Assembly: GCF_019049625.1 (NCBI RefSeq)
Contig: NZ_JAFMOY010000127.1
Coordinates: forward strand, 177,707 to 241,706
From: Rahnella ecdela
GTDB lineage: Bacteria > Pseudomonadota > Gammaproteobacteria > Enterobacterales > Enterobacteriaceae
Direction of reading: 5' to 3'
Length of the DNA stretch: 64,000 bases
Below the pieces are notes generated by a model, which made no database searches, was not told the DNA's origin, and saw nothing but the letters and a program-made list of their open reading frames with translations. Made by a program: the position numbers and the translations under genes. Position 1 is the first letter of the stretch. Every line of letters starts with the position of its first letter. Below, piece by piece: positions 8,096 to 17,776 of the stretch.

Positions 8096-9041
8096 AGTCT
8101 CTCTGGAATTACAAAAAGACGCGGTGGAAATGCGTAAAGTTTACGCCAATACCGTGCGTGAAAAGATTGTAGAGAACACGCCGATTATCGCGCTGGAAGC
8201 GGATCTGATGAGCTCGATGGCGATGGACGGTGTGCATAAAGACCACCCTGAGCACGTGATTAACTGCGGCATTATGGAAGCGAACGTCATCGGCGTAGCG
8301 GCGGGTTTATCATTGACCGGACGCGTACCTTTTGTGCATACCTTTACTGCGTTCGCCAGCCGTCGTTGTTTCGATCAGCTGTTTATGTCGCTGGATTATC
8401 AGAAGAACAACGTGAAGATTATCGCCTCTGATGCGGGCGTCAGCGCCTGTCACAACGGCGGTACGCACATGTCGTTTGAAGATATGGGTATCGTGCGCGG
8501 ACTGGCCAACTCCGTGGTGATGGAAGTGACGGATGCGGTGATGTTCCGCAATATCCTGTTGCAGTTGATGGATTTAAAAGGTTTTTACTGGGTGCGCACC
8601 ATCCGCAAACAGGCCACGCAGGTTTATCAGGAAGGTTCGACGTTCACCATCGGCAAAGCCAATGTGCTGCGCGACGGCACAGACGTGACGCTGATTGCCA
8701 ACGGTATTATGGTTGCCGAAGCGCTGAAAGCGGCAGAAATGCTGGAGCGCGAAGGGGTCAGTGCGGCAGTTATCGACATGTTCACCCTCAAGCCGATTGA
8801 TAAAGACATCATCATTCAATACGCCGCGAAAACGGGCAAAATTGTCACCTGTGAAAACCACAGTATCCACAACGGGCTGGGATCTGCAGTGGCGGAAGTA
8901 TTGGTGGAAAATCAGCCGGTGCCGATGCGCCGTGTTGGCGTGAAAGAGCGTTACGGTCAGGTTGGGACACAGGAGTTCTTACAACAAGAATATGGCCTGA
9001 CGGCTGAACATATTCTGGAAGCCGCGAAGACTTTGCTCTGA
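8088..9041 (+). CDS. Transketolase-like protein, C-terminal subunit
   Basis: A 317-residue partner subunit containing the pyrimidine-binding domain and the C-terminal domain of transketolase. NCGIMEANVIGVAAGL carries the catalytic glutamate that activates ThDP in the other subunit, and CENHSIHNGLGSAVAE belongs to the C-terminal domain. The start at 8088 is chosen over an upstream in-frame ATG at 8061 because GGAGG lies 5-6 bases before it. The gene overlaps the N-terminal subunit by 8 bases, indicating translational coupling. I recall a syntenic regulator-PTS-transketolase set beside pta in Salmonella (STM2340-2345), also of unknown substrate. Confidence 0.87.
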   Translation: MFEVSLELQKDAVEMRKVYANTVREKIVENTPIIALEADLMSSMAMDGVHKDHPEHVINCGIMEANVIGVAAGLSLTGRVPFVHTFTAFASRRCFDQLFMSLDYQKNNVKIIASDAGVSACHNGGTHMSFEDMGIVRGLANSVVMEVTDAVMFRNILLQLMDLKGFYWVRTIRKQATQVYQEGSTFTIGKANVLRDGTDVTLIANGIMVAEALKAAEMLEREGVSAAVIDMFTLKPIDKDIIIQYAAKTGKIVTCENHSIHNGLGSAVAEVLVENQPVPMRRVGVKERYGQVGTQEFLQQEYGLTAEHILEAAKTLL

Positions 9042-9065
9042 ATTTGTCGAAAGCATATGACCAAA

Positions 9066-9096
9066 AAAAACGCCGGACATTATGCCCGGCGTTTTG
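9066..9096. terminator. Bidirectional terminator between transketolase and pta
   Basis: CGCCGG (9071-9076) pairs with CCGGCG (9086-9091), extended by an A run on one side and a T run on the other, so it can end transcription from both convergent genes. Confidence 0.75.
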
Positions 9097-9128
9097 CGTT
9101 CAGTCGCTTTCAGTTCATAAGTTGCGGC

Positions 9129-11288
9129 TTACTTAGCCGCAACCGCTGCTTCTGCCTGAGCAGACTGAATCGCAGTCAGTGCCACGGTGTAGACGATATC
9201 GTCTACCAGTGCGCCACGGGACAGGTCGTTAACCGGTTTACGCATACCCTGCAGCATCGGGCCGATAGAGACCAGATCCGCAGAACGTTGTACCGCTTTA
9301 TAGGTGGTGTTACCGGTGTTCAGGTCAGGGAAGATGAACACGGTCGCTTTACCTGCCACTGGCGAGTTTGGCGCTTTAGATTGTGCAACGTCAGCCATAA
9401 TCGCAGCGTCGTATTGCAGCGGACCATCGATGATCAGGTCCGGACGTTTTTCCTGCGCCAGACGGGTCGCTTCACGCACTTTCTCAACGTCACTACCCGC
9501 GCCGGAGTTACCGGTTGAGTAGGAGATCATCGCAACGCGTGGTTCGATACCGAATGCTGCAGCGGAATCCGCAGACTGGATCGCGATTTCAGACAGCTGT
9601 TCAGCGGTGGGATCCGGGTTGATCGCGCAGTCGCCGTAAACCAGAACCTGGTCAGGCAGCAGCATGAAGAACACGGAAGAAACCAGAGAGCTGCCCGGAG
9701 CGGTTTTGATCAGCTGCAACGGTGGGCGGATGGTGTTGGCAGTGGTGTGAACCGCGCCGGAAACCAGACCATCAACGTTACCTTGTTCCAGCATCAGAGT
9801 GCCCAGAACCACGTTGTCTTCAAGCTGTTCGCGGGCAACGACTTCGGTCATGCCCTTGCTTTTACGCAGTTCAACCAGACGTGCCACGTATTCTTCGCGC
9901 ACAACCACCGGATCCACGATTTCGATGCCTTTACCCAGAGTCACGCCCTGAGCTGCGGCAACGCGTTTGATCTCGTCAGGATTACCCAACAGAACGCATT
10001 CCGCGATACCACGTTCAGCACACAGCGCTGCTGCTTTCACAGTACGTGGCTCATCGCCTTCTGGCAGAACGATGCGTTTACCGGCTTTACGGGCCAGTTC
10101 AGTCAGCTGATAACGGAACGCTGGCGGAGACAGACGGCGTGAACGCTCGGAGTGCGCGCTCAGGGAGTTGATCCAGTCAGCATTGATGTGAGAAGCCACG
10201 TACTGTTGCAGTTTCTCTACGCGCTGATGGTCATCTGCCGGGACTTCCAGGTTAAAGCTTTGCAGGCTCAGGGAAGTCTGCCAGGTGTTGGTTTCTACCA
10301 TGAAGACTGGCAGGCCGGTCTGGAAAGCACGTTCGCACAGGCTGTTGATGCGATCATCAATTTCGTAGCCGCCGGTCAGCAGGATCGCGCCGATTTCCAC
10401 GCCATTCATTGCGGCCAGACAGGCTGAAACCAGTACGTCAGGACGGTCAGCGGAAGTCACCAGCAGGGAACCCGGACGGAAATGCTCCAGCATATGAGGA
10501 ATGCTGCGTGCACAGAAAGTCACGGATTTAACGCGGCGGGTTTTGACGTCGCCTTCATTGATGATGCGTGCGTTCAGGTGCTTAGCCATGTCGATTGCGC
10601 GGGTGGCAATCAGCTCGAAGCTCCACGGAATACAACCCAGAACAGGCAGCGGGCTGTTGGCGAACAGCTGAGTCGGGTCGATATTGGCTACGCTGGCTTT
10701 AGTGGAATCATCAAAGATCTCAGACAGATCAGGACGAGTACGACCCTGTTCGTCAACCGGTGCATTCAGTTTGTTGATGATTACGCCGGTGATGTTTTTG
10801 TTTTTGCTGCCGCCGAAGCTGGAACGGGCCAGTTCAATACGTTCTTTCAGCTGCGCCGGAGAATCATTGCCCAGCGCCAGAACGAAGACGATTTCAGCGT
10901 TCAGGGTTTTGGCGATTTCATAGTTCAGCGCGTTGGCGAACTGGTGTTTACGGGTAGGCACTAAACCTTCCACCAGCACCACTTCTGCATCTTTGGTATT
11001 TTCGTGGTAACGCGCGATGATTTCTTCCATCAGCACGTCCTGCTGGTTGGAGCTCAGCAGCGTTTCAACGTGGCTCATTTTCAGCGGTTCAGCTGCAGTC
11101 ACGGTGGAGTTAGCACGAATGATCGTGGTGGTCTGGTCAGGAGCGTCTCCGCCAGCACGCGGTTGTGCGATTGGCTTGAAGATGCTCAGGCTGACGCCTT
11201 TTTGTTCCATGGCACGGATCACACCGAGGCTGACGCTGGTAAGACCAACGCTGGTACCTGTTGGGATCAACATAATTGTACGGGACAC
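9129..11288 (-). CDS. pta: Phosphate acetyltransferase
   Basis: A 719-residue long-form Pta, about the E. coli length (714). The N-terminal BioD-like P-loop domain begins [18 protein letters not shown], a DRTGG domain follows in the middle, and the C-terminal third is the catalytic PTA_PTB domain ([29 protein letters not shown]). It converts acetyl-CoA and phosphate to acetyl phosphate in the cytosol, working with AckA in overflow metabolism and acetate uptake. It lies downstream of ackA on the same strand, with 168 bases and a terminator-like hairpin between, so it may rely on its own promoter or on read-through. Confidence 0.97.
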   Translation of the reverse strand: MSRTIMLIPTGTSVGLTSVSLGVIRAMEQKGVSLSIFKPIAQPRAGGDAPDQTTTIIRANSTVTAAEPLKMSHVETLLSSNQQDVLMEEIIARYHENTKDAEVVLVEGLVPTRKHQFANALNYEIAKTLNAEIVFVLALGNDSPAQLKERIELARSSFGGSKNKNITGVIINKLNAPVDEQGRTRPDLSEIFDDSTKASVANIDPTQLFANSPLPVLGCIPWSFELIATRAIDMAKHLNARIINEGDVKTRRVKSVTFCARSIPHMLEHFRPGSLLVTSADRPDVLVSACLAAMNGVEIGAILLTGGYEIDDRINSLCERAFQTGLPVFMVETNTWQTSLSLQSFNLEVPADDHQRVEKLQQYVASHINADWINSLSAHSERSRRLSPPAFRYQLTELARKAGKRIVLPEGDEPRTVKAAALCAERGIAECVLLGNPDEIKRVAAAQGVTLGKGIEIVDPVVVREEYVARLVELRKSKGMTEVVAREQLEDNVVLGTLMLEQGNVDGLVSGAVHTTANTIRPPLQLIKTAPGSSLVSSVFFMLLPDQVLVYGDCAINPDPTAEQLSEIAIQSADSAAAFGIEPRVAMISYSTGNSGAGSDVEKVREATRLAQEKRPDLIIDGPLQYDAAIMADVAQSKAPNSPVAGKATVFIFPDLNTGNTTYKAVQRSADLVSIGPMLQGMRKPVNDLSRGALVDDIVYTVALTAIQSAQAEAAVAAK

Positions 11289-11416
11289 GGCTAAACCTCT
11301 TTATCGGTTGCCAGGCAAGGACATTCGCAGGTTTGTGCAGAGGGGATAATGATCAGCATAAGCGCGATGATTATCCAGCGCGGTGCGTTCAAACGGGCGG
11401 CGTTTGCCTTTTAGTG

Positions 11417-11446
11417 AAAAATCACTGCCAGCGAAAGCTGGCAGTG
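11417..11446 (-). terminator. Terminator-like hairpin between ackA and pta
   Basis: CACTGCCAGC (11423-11432) pairs perfectly with GCTGGCAGTG (11437-11446) across a 4-base loop. Read leftward, as ackA is transcribed, the stem is followed by ATTTTTC, which is a rho-independent terminator layout inside the ackA-pta unit. Confidence 0.65.
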
Positions 11447-11456
11447 TTGAGTCGAA

Positions 11457-12659
11457 TTATGCAGTCAGACGCGCGGCGTCTTGTGCAATCACCAGCTCTT
11501 CGTTGGTCGGGATGACCAGAGCGGTGCGGGTGCCTTCTTTGTTGATGGCACCAGATTTGCCGAAGCGTGCAGCCAGGTTGCGTTCGTGGTCAACTTCAAA
11601 GCCCAGCAGGCCCAGTTTGTCCAGAGACAGTTCGCGAACCATTGCCGCGTTTTCGCCGATACCACCGGTGAAGACGATAGCGTCCAGACGGCCTTCCATC
11701 AGGGAAGTGTAGGCACCGATGTATTTCGCCAGACGGTGGCAGAACACATCCATTGCGCGTTTAGCATCAGCTTTAGTCGCGTAGTTGTCTTCAACATAAC
11801 GGCAGTCGCTGGTCACTTCAGTCAGACCCAGCAGGCCAGATTCTTTGGTCAACATTTTGTTGATTTGATCAACGCTCATACCCAGTGAATCGTGCAGATG
11901 GAAGATGATTGCCGGGTCGATGTCACCGCTGCGGGTACCCATCACCAGACCTTCCAGCGGAGTCAGACCCATTGAAGTATCGACACATTTACCGTTACGG
12001 ATGGCACTGACAGAACCGCCGTTGCCCAGGTGGCAAGTGATCAGGTTCACTTCTTCCACTGGTTTGTTCAGCATTTTCGCGGCTTCCTGAGTCACATAGA
12101 AGTGACTGGTGCCGTGTGCGCCGTAACGACGGATGTGGTGATCTTTATACAAGCTGTACGGCAGGGCGTAGAGGTAAGACTCTTCCGGCATGGTCTGATG
12201 GAAAGCGGTGTCGAAAACGGCAACGTTTTTATCAGCCAGTTTAGGGAAAGATTTCAGCGCTTCGTCGATACCGATCAGGTGAGCCGGGTTATGCAGCGGC
12301 GCAAACGGGATAGATTCTTTGATACCTTCGATGACAGCGTCGGTGATCAGCATGGACTTGGTCAGCTTTTCGCCGCCATGAACGATGCGGTGGCCGATTG
12401 CAACCAGCTCTGCAGACAGTTCAGGTTTTTTGCTCAGAATGTTATTAACGATGAATTTCAACGCTTCGCTGTGTGCGGCACCCGCACCTAAAGCGGCTTC
12501 TTCTTTGCCACCGTCCATTTTCCATTTAATGCGCGCTTCTGGCAGATGGAAACATTCGGCTAAACCTGAAATGTGCTCTTCGCCGTTTGCTGCATCAATG
12601 ATGGCAAACTTAAGGGAAGAACTACCACAGTTAAGAACCAGTACAAGCTTACTCGACAT
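11457..12659 (-). CDS. ackA: Acetate kinase
   Basis: A 400-residue acetate kinase of the ASKHA fold, the usual length. Visible motifs are [14 protein letters not shown] at the N-terminus, [37 protein letters not shown] and [10 protein letters not shown], covering the nucleotide- and acetate-binding residues. It interconverts acetyl phosphate plus ADP and acetate plus ATP. It precedes pta on the same strand. A putative promoter lies 38-65 bases upstream of the start codon. Confidence 0.97.
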   Translation of the reverse strand: MSSKLVLVLNCGSSSLKFAIIDAANGEEHISGLAECFHLPEARIKWKMDGGKEEAALGAGAAHSEALKFIVNNILSKKPELSAELVAIGHRIVHGGEKLTKSMLITDAVIEGIKESIPFAPLHNPAHLIGIDEALKSFPKLADKNVAVFDTAFHQTMPEESYLYALPYSLYKDHHIRRYGAHGTSHFYVTQEAAKMLNKPVEEVNLITCHLGNGGSVSAIRNGKCVDTSMGLTPLEGLVMGTRSGDIDPAIIFHLHDSLGMSVDQINKMLTKESGLLGLTEVTSDCRYVEDNYATKADAKRAMDVFCHRLAKYIGAYTSLMEGRLDAIVFTGGIGENAAMVRELSLDKLGLLGFEVDHERNLAARFGKSGAINKEGTRTALVIPTNEELVIAQDAARLTA

Positions 12660-12696
12660 GGAAGTACCTATTTATTGTTGGTGCTGTTTAAGAAAA

Positions 12697-12724
12697 ACAA
12701 TACACGTGGTTAATAAATCGTCAA
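12697..12724 (-). promoter_or_regulatory. Putative sigma-70 promoter of ackA
   Basis: Read leftward, TTGACG (12724-12719) and TATTGT (12702-12697) are separated by 16 bases, and the predicted transcript starts about 30 bases before the ackA ATG. Predicted from sequence only. Confidence 0.45.
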
Positions 12725-12980
12725 TCTGACATCAAGCGTAGCGCATAATGGCGGTGACAATTATGATTAACATCATGCCGGAGAGCCAAAACCGGCATGA
12801 CGATGAAAAAGCTGGAGAATCGCCGGGCTCTGTTTTTATAAGCCCTCTGATAACAGAGAAATAAACTGTGCATGGGCACAAAGTGTCTCGGTTATGCGTC
12901 TTCAGGATGTTACTAATCAGTAAAAACACTAACAAAAAATACAATAACTAATTACAAAACCACCCTGAGCAAGGCACTAT

Positions 12981-13018
12981 GCTTAATGTAGGGAGCAAAG
13001 CTTAATGTAGGGAGCAAA
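12981..13018. repeat. 19-bp tandem direct repeat upstream of yfbV
   Basis: The unit GCTTAATGTAGGGAGCAAA occurs twice with no spacer (12981-12999 and 13000-13018). The copies are identical, which suggests a recent slippage duplication or paired protein-binding sites. Confidence 0.9.
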
Positions 13019-13197
13019 CATTGCAATTTACCGTTTGTACCCCAACTTTATTATGATGTCGTGGCCTGAAAGGGTTGCGAGGCTGCGATAGAATACCGAC
13101 AGTGTCAGTAAAAACAAAATATATTTTATCGTGGTAAACTCCAGTTTGTGTTTTACAACTATTTTTTAAATTTTATACGTGAAGTTGAGGTGCAAAG

Positions 13198-13653
13198 ATG
13201 ACGAGTAAGCCAACAGGCTCCGTAAGCTGGTTCCAGATCTTCCAGCGCGGACAGCACTACATGAAGACATGGCCGTCAGACAAGCGCCTGGCTCCGATGT
13301 TTCCGGAGAACCGCATCTCCACAGCGACCCGTTTTGCCGTGCGTATTATGCCGCCAATAGCCGTCTTCACCCTGACGTGGCAAATTGCCCTCGGTGGGCA
13401 GCTTGGACTGGCTGCGGCGACGGCGATTTTTGCCTGTAGTTTGCCAATGCAGGGATTGTGGTGGCTCGGTCGTCGTTCGGTAACGCCGCTGCCTCCCGGT
13501 TTACTCGGCTGGTTCCATGACGTGCGCAATAAGCTTGCTGAATCAGGACAGGCGCTGGCACCGATTGAAGGCACCCCTACCTATCAGTCTTTAGCTGACG
13601 TACTTAAGCGCGCGTTCAAGCAACTCGATAAAACTTTTTTAGACGATCTGTAA
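13198..13653 (+). CDS. yfbV: UPF0208 inner-membrane protein YfbV
   Basis: A 151-residue UPF0208 family protein with two predicted transmembrane helices in the middle (around [16 protein letters not shown] and [20 protein letters not shown]), a basic N-terminus and a soluble C-terminal part ending [12 protein letters not shown]. Length and content match E. coli YfbV, where it adjoins ackA as here. I recall a report linking YfbV to separation of the Ter macrodomain, but biochemical function is unclear. The gene is divergent from ackA. Confidence 0.9.
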   Translation: MTSKPTGSVSWFQIFQRGQHYMKTWPSDKRLAPMFPENRISTATRFAVRIMPPIAVFTLTWQIALGGQLGLAAATAIFACSLPMQGLWWLGRRSVTPLPPGLLGWFHDVRNKLAESGQALAPIEGTPTYQSLADVLKRAFKQLDKTFLDDL

Positions 13654-13712
13654 GCCTGATTTCCTCACTGGCCCCGTCAGCCATCATCTATAGTCTTTCA
13701 TAAGTTGCATGA

Positions 13713-13744
13713 CACCGGAGGAAAGTCTCCTCCGGTGATTATTT
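13713..13744 (+). terminator. Hairpin downstream of yfbV
   Basis: CACCGGAGGA (13713-13722) pairs perfectly with TCCTCCGGTG (13728-13737) across a 5-base loop, followed by ATTATTT, a weak U tract. Likely the yfbV terminator, lying within the leader of yfbU. Confidence 0.55.
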
Positions 13745-13848
13745 CGGATGAGATCCCGATTCAAATCAAAGAATGGTGTGCTTGCGATTTCGCAGAACTT
13801 TGCGCTATGCCATGCTTTGCTCATTATGCAGACATGAGGATTTTCACG

Positions 13849-14343
13849 ATGGAAATGACTAACGCTCAACGCCTGATTTTATCGAATCAATACAAAATGA
13901 TGACCATGCTGGATCCCGATAATGCAGAACGTTATCGCCGGTTACAGACGGTAATTGAACGCGGTTTTGGTTTGCAAATGCGCGAGCTGGACAGAGATTT
14001 CGGCGAATTGCCTGAAGATACCTGTCGCACAGTGATTAATATTATGGAAATGCACCATGCCATGCAGGTGTCGTGGACCAATCTGAAAGACACGCAGGAT
14101 TTGGATCGCCGCCGAATCGATTTCCTGGGTTTTGATGCAGCTACTGAATCCCGTTATTTAAGCTATGTTCGCTTTATGGTGAACACCGAAGGACGTTACA
14201 CTGACTTCGATGCAGGCACGCATGGCTTTAACTCGCAGACCAAAATGTGGGATAAATACCAGCGTATGCTGGCGGTGTGGCAATCGTGCCCGCGTCAGTA
14301 CCATCTGAGTGCGGTAGAGATCGCGCAAATCATTAATGCTTGA
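13849..14343 (+). CDS. yfbU: YfbU family protein
   Basis: A 164-residue UPF0304 protein. The start at 13849 ([15 protein letters not shown]) matches the E. coli protein and has AGGA at a suitable distance; the longer open frame beginning at 13705 would run through the hairpin after yfbV. The protein is largely helical, with conserved [20 protein letters not shown] and [20 protein letters not shown]. Its function is not established; early E. coli reports linked overproduction to cell death. It is followed by yfbT after 27 bases, probably in one operon. Confidence 0.9.
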   Translation: MEMTNAQRLILSNQYKMMTMLDPDNAERYRRLQTVIERGFGLQMRELDRDFGELPEDTCRTVINIMEMHHAMQVSWTNLKDTQDLDRRRIDFLGFDAATESRYLSYVRFMVNTEGRYTDFDAGTHGFNSQTKMWDKYQRMLAVWQSCPRQYHLSAVEIAQIINA

Positions 14344-14370
14344 TGTGAAATAACCAAAGGGGAATTGCCT

Positions 14371-15024
14371 GTGGAGTGCAAAGGTTTCTTGTTCGACCTT
14401 GATGGGACGTTAGTGGATTCATTACCGGCAGTTGAGCGTTCATGGATTAACTGGGCGCTCAGTTGGGGAGTTGATCCTCAGGATGTTCTGGCGTTCATTC
14501 ACGGCAAACAGGCGATTACTTCCTTACGTCATTTCATGGAAGGCGAGAGCGAAGAAACGATTCAGAAAGAGTTTCTTAAACTGGAACAAATTGAAGCGAC
14601 GGATACCGAAGGTGTTACCGCGCTTCCCGGCGCGCATTTGCTGTTAAGCGAACTCAATCGCCAGAACATTCCCTGGGCGATTGTGACCTCCGGTTCAATG
14701 CCTGTCGCCAGCGCCCGTCATAAAGCGGCGCATCTGCCTGAGCCAGAAGTATTTATTACAGCCGAACAGGTAAAAAATGGTAAACCGCAACCGGATGCGT
14801 ATTTACTGGGTGCCGAACGTTTAGGTCTGGCACCGGAAGATTGTGTGGTCGTTGAAGACGCCGCTGCAGGCGTGATGGCGGGTCTGGCTGCGGGCTGTAA
14901 AGTCATTGCTGTTAACGCGCCTGATGACACTCCGGGCATTGAAAACGTTGATTTTGATCTGTCGACACTGGAAACTCTGCTGGTCAGCAGTTCCGACGAA
15001 GGCGTAAAAGTCAGTCTGCGTTAA
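14371..15024 (+). CDS. yfbT: HAD-superfamily sugar phosphatase YfbT (HxpA)
   Basis: A 217-residue HAD phosphatase. The nucleophile motif FLFDLDGTLVDS is at residues 6-17 with catalytic Asp9 and Asp11; motif II is IVTSGSMP, the motif III lysine is in NGKPQPDAY, and motif IV is VVVEDAAAGVMAG. E. coli YfbT dephosphorylates sugar phosphates such as fructose-1-phosphate in vitro. The start is taken as GTG at 14371, matching the E. coli N-terminus, with AAGGGG about 8 bases upstream; a TTG at 14365 is possible but less likely. It forms a unit with yfbU. Confidence 0.92.
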   Translation: MECKGFLFDLDGTLVDSLPAVERSWINWALSWGVDPQDVLAFIHGKQAITSLRHFMEGESEETIQKEFLKLEQIEATDTEGVTALPGAHLLLSELNRQNIPWAIVTSGSMPVASARHKAAHLPEPEVFITAEQVKNGKPQPDAYLLGAERLGLAPEDCVVVEDAAAGVMAGLAAGCKVIAVNAPDDTPGIENVDFDLSTLETLLVSSSDEGVKVSLR

Positions 15025-15063
15025 GTACAGAAAAAACACAGTTTCCTTGTGTTAGTTGATTTG

Positions 15064-15090
15064 AACCCCGTTTACACGGGGTTTTTTTAT
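15064..15090 (+). terminator. Rho-independent terminator of yfbU-yfbT
   Basis: AACCCCG (15064-15070) pairs with CGGGGTT (15077-15083), followed by a run of T. A classic terminator 40 bases after the yfbT stop. Confidence 0.85.
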
Positions 15091-15099
15091 GCCATTCTG

Positions 15100-15191
15100 A
15101 TACCCGTCATACTTCAAACTGTCTCTGCGTTGGCTGCCTTAACGGATTCACTGCGTTGCCGCCTTGGTACAATTTGAATGATTTAGGGTAT
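15100..15191. repeat. Short dispersed palindromic repeat (MITE-like) before yfbS
   Basis: ATACCCGTCATACTTCAAA at 15100-15118 and, inverted, TTTGAATGATTTAGGGTAT at 15173-15191 form the imperfect terminal repeats of a ~92-base element. The interior (CTGCGTTGGCTGCC, then CTGCGTTGCCGCC) resembles a repeat family I recall from Yersinia, Serratia and relatives between genes. It lies between the yfbT terminator and the yfbS start. Confidence 0.65.
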
Positions 15192-15233
15192 ACCGCTATT
15201 TATCCTCCTCTCTCAACGCAAACGGAGTGTGTT

Positions 15234-17066
15234 TTGACCGGTGAATTACTTTGGGTAGTCACGTTACTCGTTATTGCTATGGTGTTGTTCGCACGCAATT
15301 CGCTGCGAATGGATATCGTGGCCTTGCTGGTGATCATCGCTTTCGTTCTGAGCGGTACGCTGACCATCAATGAAGCGCTGGCCGGATTCAGTGATCCTAA
15401 CGTGATTCTGATTGCTGCCCTGTTTGTCGTCGGACACGGTCTGGTGAGAACCGGCGTGGCCTATCAGGTTGGCGACTGGTTGATGAAAGTCGCCGGTAAC
15501 AGTGAAACCCGTATGCTGGTTTTGCTGATGCTCACGGTGGCCGGTCTCGGTGCTTTCATGAGTTCCACCGGTGTGGTGGCGATCTTCATTCCTGTTGTCA
15601 TCAGCGTTTCTGCCCGCATGAAAACCTCTCCCGCACGCCTGATGATGCCACTGAGTTTTGCAGGTCTTATCAGCGGCATGATGACGCTGGTGGCGACGCC
15701 GCCCAATATGGTGGTCAACAGCGAGCTGTTGCGCGAAGGATTCGGCGGTTTTGGTTTCTTCGGTGTGACACCCGTCGGTTTGGTCGTGCTGATGATGGGC
15801 GTGGGCTATATGCTGATCGCCCGTCGCTGGCTTTCATCCGATAATACGTTGCAGGATAAACAACGCTGGAAACGCCGGACGTTTCGCGATTTGATCCGCG
15901 ACTATCGCCTGACGGGCCGGGCGAGAAGGGTGACTGTCCGCCCCGGCTCTCCGCTGGTCGGACGTACGCTGGATGATCTACACCTGCGTTCGCGTTATGG
16001 TGCAAATGTGGTGGGCATCGAACGCTGGCGTAAGTTTCGCCGTGTGATGGTCAGCGCAACGGGTCATACCGAACTGTTTGCCCGCGATGTCTTATTGCTC
16101 GATATGTCTGATTCCGGCATACCATTTCGACAATTTTGTACTGATGAAATGCTGGAGCCGATGGTGTTGCGCGGGGAATATTTCTCTGAGCAGTCACGCG
16201 ATGTCGGTATGGCGGAAGTGTCATTAATTCCCGATTCTGAATTACTGGGAAAAACCCTGCGCGATGTGGCGTTTCGTTCCGTCTATGGCCTGAATGTGGT
16301 GGGCATCCGCCGTCAGGGGGAAGCGCTGGAAGGCCGGCTTGTTGATGAGGAATTACAGCTCGGCGATATGCTTCTGGTGATTGGCGACTGGAAGCTTATC
16401 CGCCAGTTGCAGCAACAGATGCATGATTTCATCGTGCTGAACCTTCCTGCCGAAGTGGACGAAGTCGCGCCTGCGCTGAGCCAGGCTCCGCATGCGCTGT
16501 TTTGTCTGGCGCTGATGGTCGCCCTGATGCTCACCGACGATGTCCCCAATGCGATTGCCGCTATTATCGCCTGTATCCTGATGGGGAAATTTCGCTGCAT
16601 CACAATGGAAGGCGCTTATAAAGCAATTCACTGGCCAAGTTTGTTGCTGATTATCGGGATGATGCCTTTTGCGCTGGCACTGCAAAAAACCGGCGGTGTG
16701 GCGCTGATTGTGAAAGGACTTATGGAAGTCAGCGGCGGTTACGGTCCGTATATGATGTTGCTGAGCTTATTCATTCTCTGCGCGGGCATCGGGCTGTTTA
16801 TTTCTAATACGGCCACTGCGGTGCTGATGGCGCCGATTGCCATTGCAGCGGCACACCAGATGGGCGTCTCGCCTTACCCGTTCACCATGATTATCGCGAT
16901 TGCCGCGTCTGCTGCATTTATGACGCCGGTGTCTTCACCGGTGAACACGCTGGTGATGGTGCCGGGTAACTATAAATTCGGCGACTTTATCCGCATCGGC
17001 GTGCCTTTTACGCTGCTGGTGATGGTCGTCAGCGTATTTCTGGTCCCGGTGCTTTTCCCGTTCTGA
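15234..17066 (+). CDS. yfbS: SLC13-type transporter with RCK domains, YfbS
   Basis: A 610-residue inner-membrane transporter of the divalent anion:Na+ symporter type with two central TrkA-C (RCK_C) soluble domains, residues about 205-410, flanked by hydrophobic halves. Motifs [26 protein letters not shown] and [11 protein letters not shown] mark the family. The start is taken as TTG at 15234, preceded by GGAG at 15224-15227 and giving exactly the E. coli length; the longer frame from 15156 would run into the repeat element. The substrate is unknown. The stop codon abuts that of convergent yfbR. Confidence 0.88.
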   Translation: MTGELLWVVTLLVIAMVLFARNSLRMDIVALLVIIAFVLSGTLTINEALAGFSDPNVILIAALFVVGHGLVRTGVAYQVGDWLMKVAGNSETRMLVLLMLTVAGLGAFMSSTGVVAIFIPVVISVSARMKTSPARLMMPLSFAGLISGMMTLVATPPNMVVNSELLREGFGGFGFFGVTPVGLVVLMMGVGYMLIARRWLSSDNTLQDKQRWKRRTFRDLIRDYRLTGRARRVTVRPGSPLVGRTLDDLHLRSRYGANVVGIERWRKFRRVMVSATGHTELFARDVLLLDMSDSGIPFRQFCTDEMLEPMVLRGEYFSEQSRDVGMAEVSLIPDSELLGKTLRDVAFRSVYGLNVVGIRRQGEALEGRLVDEELQLGDMLLVIGDWKLIRQLQQQMHDFIVLNLPAEVDEVAPALSQAPHALFCLALMVALMLTDDVPNAIAAIIACILMGKFRCITMEGAYKAIHWPSLLLIIGMMPFALALQKTGGVALIVKGLMEVSGGYGPYMMLLSLFILCAGIGLFISNTATAVLMAPIAIAAAHQMGVSPYPFTMIIAIAASAAFMTPVSSPVNTLVMVPGNYKFGDFIRIGVPFTLLVMVVSVFLVPVLFPF

Positions 17067-17666
17067 TCACATCGGCGAATCGAGGCTGATTTCATCCAGT
17101 GACAAACTGAAACTCGGAATGAAGACTTCCATAAAGTAGTCCATTTCCGGGCTCTTTCTGTCTGCTAACGTTTTTTCCAGACGCGCTTTTGCCAGCGTAA
17201 ATTCATTATTCCCTGCGGACAATTCTTCCAGACATTTCAGGTAGGCGCAAAGCGCATCCGCCTGTTTGACCGTCAGCTTTTCATCTTCAGTGTAATAATG
17301 CTCGTCGATCAGCGGGCGGAAATCTTCCTGCAATTCCTTAGGCAGCATTTCAATCAGCTTTTGCTGGGCAATTTTCTCGATTTTTTTGTATTCATGCGCA
17401 ATTTGCGGATTGTAATACTTGATAGGTGTCGGCATATCGCCGGTCAGCACTTCACTGGCGTCATGATACATCGCGAGCAGAGCAACGCGTTCAGCGCTCA
17501 GATTGCCATCAAATTTACGGTTCTTAATGACGGCTAAAGCATGCGCCACAAAGGCAACCTGCAGACTGTGCTCAGAGACATTCTCTGTGCGGACATTGCG
17601 CATCAGCGGCCAGCGGCTGATCAGTTTGAGGCGGGAAAGATGGGCGAAGAAATGACTCTGGTTCAT
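17067..17666 (-). CDS. yfbR: 5'-deoxynucleotidase YfbR
   Basis: A 199-residue HD-domain phosphohydrolase that removes phosphate from deoxynucleoside 5'-monophosphates. The metal ligands are His33 ([12 protein letters not shown]), His68-Asp69 ([13 protein letters not shown]) and the later [15 protein letters not shown] aspartate. The start at 17666 ([15 protein letters not shown]) matches the family; an upstream ATG at 17777 would fall inside the alaA terminator. It abuts yfbS tail to tail with no gap and lies 110 bases downstream of alaA on the same strand. Confidence 0.94.
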   Translation of the reverse strand: MNQSHFFAHLSRLKLISRWPLMRNVRTENVSEHSLQVAFVAHALAVIKNRKFDGNLSAERVALLAMYHDASEVLTGDMPTPIKYYNPQIAHEYKKIEKIAQQKLIEMLPKELQEDFRPLIDEHYYTEDEKLTVKQADALCAYLKCLEELSAGNNEFTLAKARLEKTLADRKSPEMDYFMEVFIPSFSLSLDEISLDSPM

Positions 17667-17744
17667 AGCACTCTCAATAACAACGGTGAATGAGCGTCCA
17701 TTGTGAGCAGTGCGGGGCAGTGATGTAAATAGGCGAAAGAGAAA

Positions 17745-17771
17745 AGGGCGCAACCGTTGATGCTGCGCCCT
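17745..17771 (-). terminator. Terminator of alaA
   Basis: AGGGCGCA (17745-17752) pairs with TGCGCCCT (17764-17771), five bases beyond the alaA stop; read leftward it is followed by a T-rich stretch. Confidence 0.75.
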
Positions 17772-17776
17772 GAACA

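Larger units (their letters stand above)
12660..13197. other. Intergenic region between divergent ackA and yfbV
   Basis: About 538 bases holding the ackA promoter (leftward), a GC-rich part near 12770-12840, and toward yfbV an AT-rich stretch with a 19-base tandem duplication. No gene or RNA is recognisable. Confidence 0.5.

Noticed and set aside
4882..9041. Calling the PTS locus the ascorbate (ula) operon
   Set aside because: Only the transport proteins resemble Ula; none of the ascorbate lactonase, decarboxylase or epimerase genes is present and a split transketolase is there instead.
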